NCBI GenBank assembly: GCA_015478945.1
Contig: JABUQX010007467.1
Span: forward strand, 1 to 20,000
Length of the DNA: 20,000 nucleotides
Source of the DNA: Trachelipus rathkii
Taxonomy: Eukaryota > Arthropoda > Malacostraca > Isopoda > Trachelipodidae
Direction: 5' to 3'
Position numbers and translations under genes: made by a program. The notes beneath the pieces were generated by a model that had not been told where the DNA came from, did not search any database, and worked only from the letters and a program-made list of their open reading frames with translations. Position 1 is the first letter of the stretch. Each line of letters starts with the position of its first letter. This document shows, in pieces, positions 18,336-20,000 of this stretch.

Positions 18336-18509
18336 TATAAATTTTAAGGAATTTTTGGTAACAATAAAATTTTCATTTGCATTTCTTTATTGCCACTTAA
18401 TTAAGCAAAGATTATCTAACTTAAATTTAAAGGAAAATACTTTTTTATATATATTTTGCTCATGATATGGATTATCAAAAAGCCAGAGCCAGTTTCATTG
18501 TCAAAAAGC
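18336..18509. other. AT-rich junction sequence with AAAAGCCA phrases
   Basis: Sequence between the integrase break and the hAT remnant. It ends in repeated (A)AAAAGCCA units from 18477 that lead into the palindrome. No gene seen. Confidence 0.4.
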
Positions 18510-18561
18510 CAAAAAGCAAATAGCCAAAAAGCCAGTGGCTTTTTGGCTAATTTGCTTTTTG
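18510..18561. repeat. Near-perfect palindrome (25-bp arms)
   Basis: The left arm 18510-18534 and right arm 18536-18561 pair around a single G with just one extra base, forming AGCAAAT(T)AGCCAAAAAGCCA and its complement. A transcript would fold into a tight hairpin. Confidence 0.8.
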
Positions 18562-18713
18562 TGCCAACCCTGGATGCAACTGATATCTGGCTGAATCTGC
18601 TGCAGGAAGAAAAAATCTCAGACTACCATGAAATAATTCAAGCTAGATTTAAGAAGACTATAACTGCTTTCTATATTCTTGCACATGGTACTCAACCCAA
18701 TATATATATATGA
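18562..18713 (+). pseudogene. hAT transposase internal fragment
   Basis: In the frame 18456-18713, residues encoded from about 18570 read DATDIWLNLLQEEKISDYHE, then QARFKKTITAFYILAHGTQP. This resembles the hAT transposase segment DIWLxLL...YHxxxxxRFxxAxxPxHxLAxxLxP that lies before the dimerisation domain. The (AT)n tract at 18700 cuts it. The first part of the frame (before 18570) derives from the palindrome. It pairs with the C-terminal fragment at 19126-19260 as one element. Confidence 0.6.
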
Positions 18714-18769
18714 TATATATATATTATATATAATATATTATTATATATATATATATATATATTACACAC

Positions 18770-18813
<44 letters not shown>

Positions 18814-18836
18814 TATAATATACTATATATATATAA
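18700..18836. repeat. (AT)n microsatellite inside hAT remnant
   Basis: AT tract with a short ACACACAC island. It separates the two hAT coding fragments. Confidence 0.9.
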
Positions 18837-19125
18837 AATGGTGAATTCAAGTGGTATTTAATAATTGTACATTGATTGACTTTTAAGGTGTTATCGGAAC
18901 TATCTACAGGACAAAAATTATCGATGAGATGAATTGAAAGCTGAGGATGGCTGTCTCTAGGTACCCTACATATATGCTCTTATACCAAATATAGAATAAA
19001 GATGGTAAATTCTTTTCCAGTTTATTTTTTTGAAGATTCATATATAAAAGAAATATACCTAAAAATTAGTGGCCCATAGTGGAACTAAGAAATGAATCAT
19101 CAAATAATTTAAATTCTGATTTCAT
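18837..19125 (+). other. Decayed hAT middle region
   Basis: No single open frame. Short phrases such as WPIVELRNESSNNLNSDFIT (about 19069-19128) fit the WW..L..EL segment that precedes the hAT C-terminal block. Mostly unreadable. Confidence 0.4.
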
Positions 19126-19260
19126 AACCTTAGTTAAAAATCTTCAAAGCTGTCCTGCTAGTTCAGGATCAATAGAGAGGTTTTTCAGTACCTATGGTAT
19201 AATCTGGTCAAAATTAAGAAATTAGGAAAAGATAAATCTGAAAAATTAGTAACTTCCTGA
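19126..19260 (+). pseudogene. hAT transposase C-terminal dimerisation remnant
   Basis: The plus strand reads LVKNLQSCPASSGSIERFFS then TYGIIWSKLRN. After a small shift it continues LGKDKSEKLVTS to a stop at 19258-19260. The PASS-x-SIER-x-FS-x-x-G-x-x-x-SKLRN-x-LG-x-x-K-x-x-KLV pattern is the hAT C-terminal dimerisation signature. It differs from the copy at 2480-2725 (RERAFFSMGNVNTQKRNRLS), so two hAT lineages are present. No intact transposase exists in the window. Confidence 0.75.
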
Positions 19261-19319
19261 GCGAGACAAAATAACCAAGTACTTCCCGATTGCCAAAAAT
19301 ACCCAGATACCTTCCTGGG

Positions 19320-19402
19320 TTATATGATATATATATATATAATATATTTATATATATATATATATTATATATATATATTATATAAAAAAATATATATATA
19401 TT

Positions 19403-19482
<80 letters not shown>

Positions 19483-19712
19483 TATATATAATATAATATT
19501 ATATATATATATATATATATATTTTATAATATATATTAGTATATATATATTATATATAATATATGATATATATAATATTATATTATATATATATATATAA
19601 TATATATTATATATATATATATTATATTATATATTATTATATATATATATATATAATCTAATATATATTATATATATATTTATATATACTTATATATTAT
19701 ATATTTATAGCA
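19320..19712. repeat. (AT)n microsatellite, long
   Basis: Nearly 400 bases of AT dinucleotides with irregular TT/AA slips. Confidence 0.9.
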
Positions 19713-19734
19713 GAATTTCGCTTGATCGCCATTT

Positions 19735-19841
19735 GGTATATGAATGTACTTATACTATTATACTTATATATACTATATACTAATATATATAATATATATA
19801 TATTATATATATATATAAATATATATATATAATATTTAATA

Positions 19842-19875
<34 letters not shown>
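19735..19875. repeat. (AT)n microsatellite
   Basis: Second AT tract after a short unique island containing CGCTTGATCGCC. The Tyr/Ile-rich frame on the minus strand is spurious. Confidence 0.9.
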
Positions 19876-19879
<4 letters not shown>

Positions 19880-19887
19880 AGGTGGCA

Positions 19888-19990
19888 TTAACGCGTTTAA
19901 AGCGTTAATCCGTTAATTAACTCGTTAATTTTTCGTTAACTTTTAACGCTTTCGTAATTTCGAAAGTAACGGTACTATTAAGAGTTAAAT
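19888..19990. repeat. Palindrome-rich CGTTAA sequence
   Basis: CGTTAA or its complement TTAACG recurs about every 8-15 bases. ATTAACGC/GCGTTAAT, CGTTAA/TTAACG and CTTTCG/CGAAAG each form hairpins. Such GTTAACG-rich sequence is often seen at ends of hAT-like DNA transposons. The window ends before a second end could be sought. Confidence 0.45.
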
Positions 19991-20000
19991 TTTTCCCCTA

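Overview
This window is eukaryotic, repeat-dominated DNA with no recognisable host gene. It is full of long (AT)n tracts, one (CT)n block of over 400 bases, (AAT)n, homopolymer A/G/C runs and decayed transposable elements. That mix, together with Gag/Pol fragments of the Ty3/Gypsy type common in arthropods and hAT transposase remnants, fits an arthropod. The microsatellite load resembles that described for decapod crustaceans such as penaeid shrimp. The taxon is an inference, not proven by the sequence.

Layout. 1-2000: AT-rich DNA holding a possible non-autonomous hAT-like element (472-1383) and a near-complete foldback element (1507-1767), both bordered by (AT)n. 2480-2725: C-terminal fragment of a hAT transposase. 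3210-3766: (AT)n tracts with short islands between. 3767-4690: AT-rich, nothing recognised. 4698-5452: (CT)n running into (AT)n. 5460-6720: a chain of unrelated minisatellites. 6890-7100: a CpG-rich island with a 45-48 bp tandem repeat.

7427-15591: a composite LTR retrotransposon. Two direct copies of about 400 bp, starting TGTGA and about 95% identical by eye, flank a Ty3/Gypsy-like interior. Its order is Gag zinc-knuckle remnant, Asn-rich linker, aspartic protease, reverse transcriptase with a YLDD motif, RNase H, (AAT)n block, integrase with HHCC and DDE residues, and integrase C-terminus. Frameshifts and stops break it, so it is presumably a dead copy unless some breaks are sequencing errors. 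15900-16522: T-rich non-coding DNA containing a 111 bp inverted repeat. 16539-18335: a second, different Gypsy fragment, cut at both ends (end of protease, RT with YIDD, RNase H, start of integrase). 18560-19260: a second hAT transposase remnant, split by an (AT)n tract. 19320-19875: (AT)n. 19888-19990: palindrome-rich CGTTAA sequence.

Nothing works together as a host pathway. What the window shows is layered insertion of class I and class II elements, with simple repeats at many of the element borders. Candidates for undescribed structure are the foldback at 1507-1767, the inverted repeat at 16228-16522, the CpG-rich tandem island, and the unexplained segment between the purine tract and 3' LTR of the large element. 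Single-base indels next to homopolymers may be assembly errors, so the degree of decay is uncertain.
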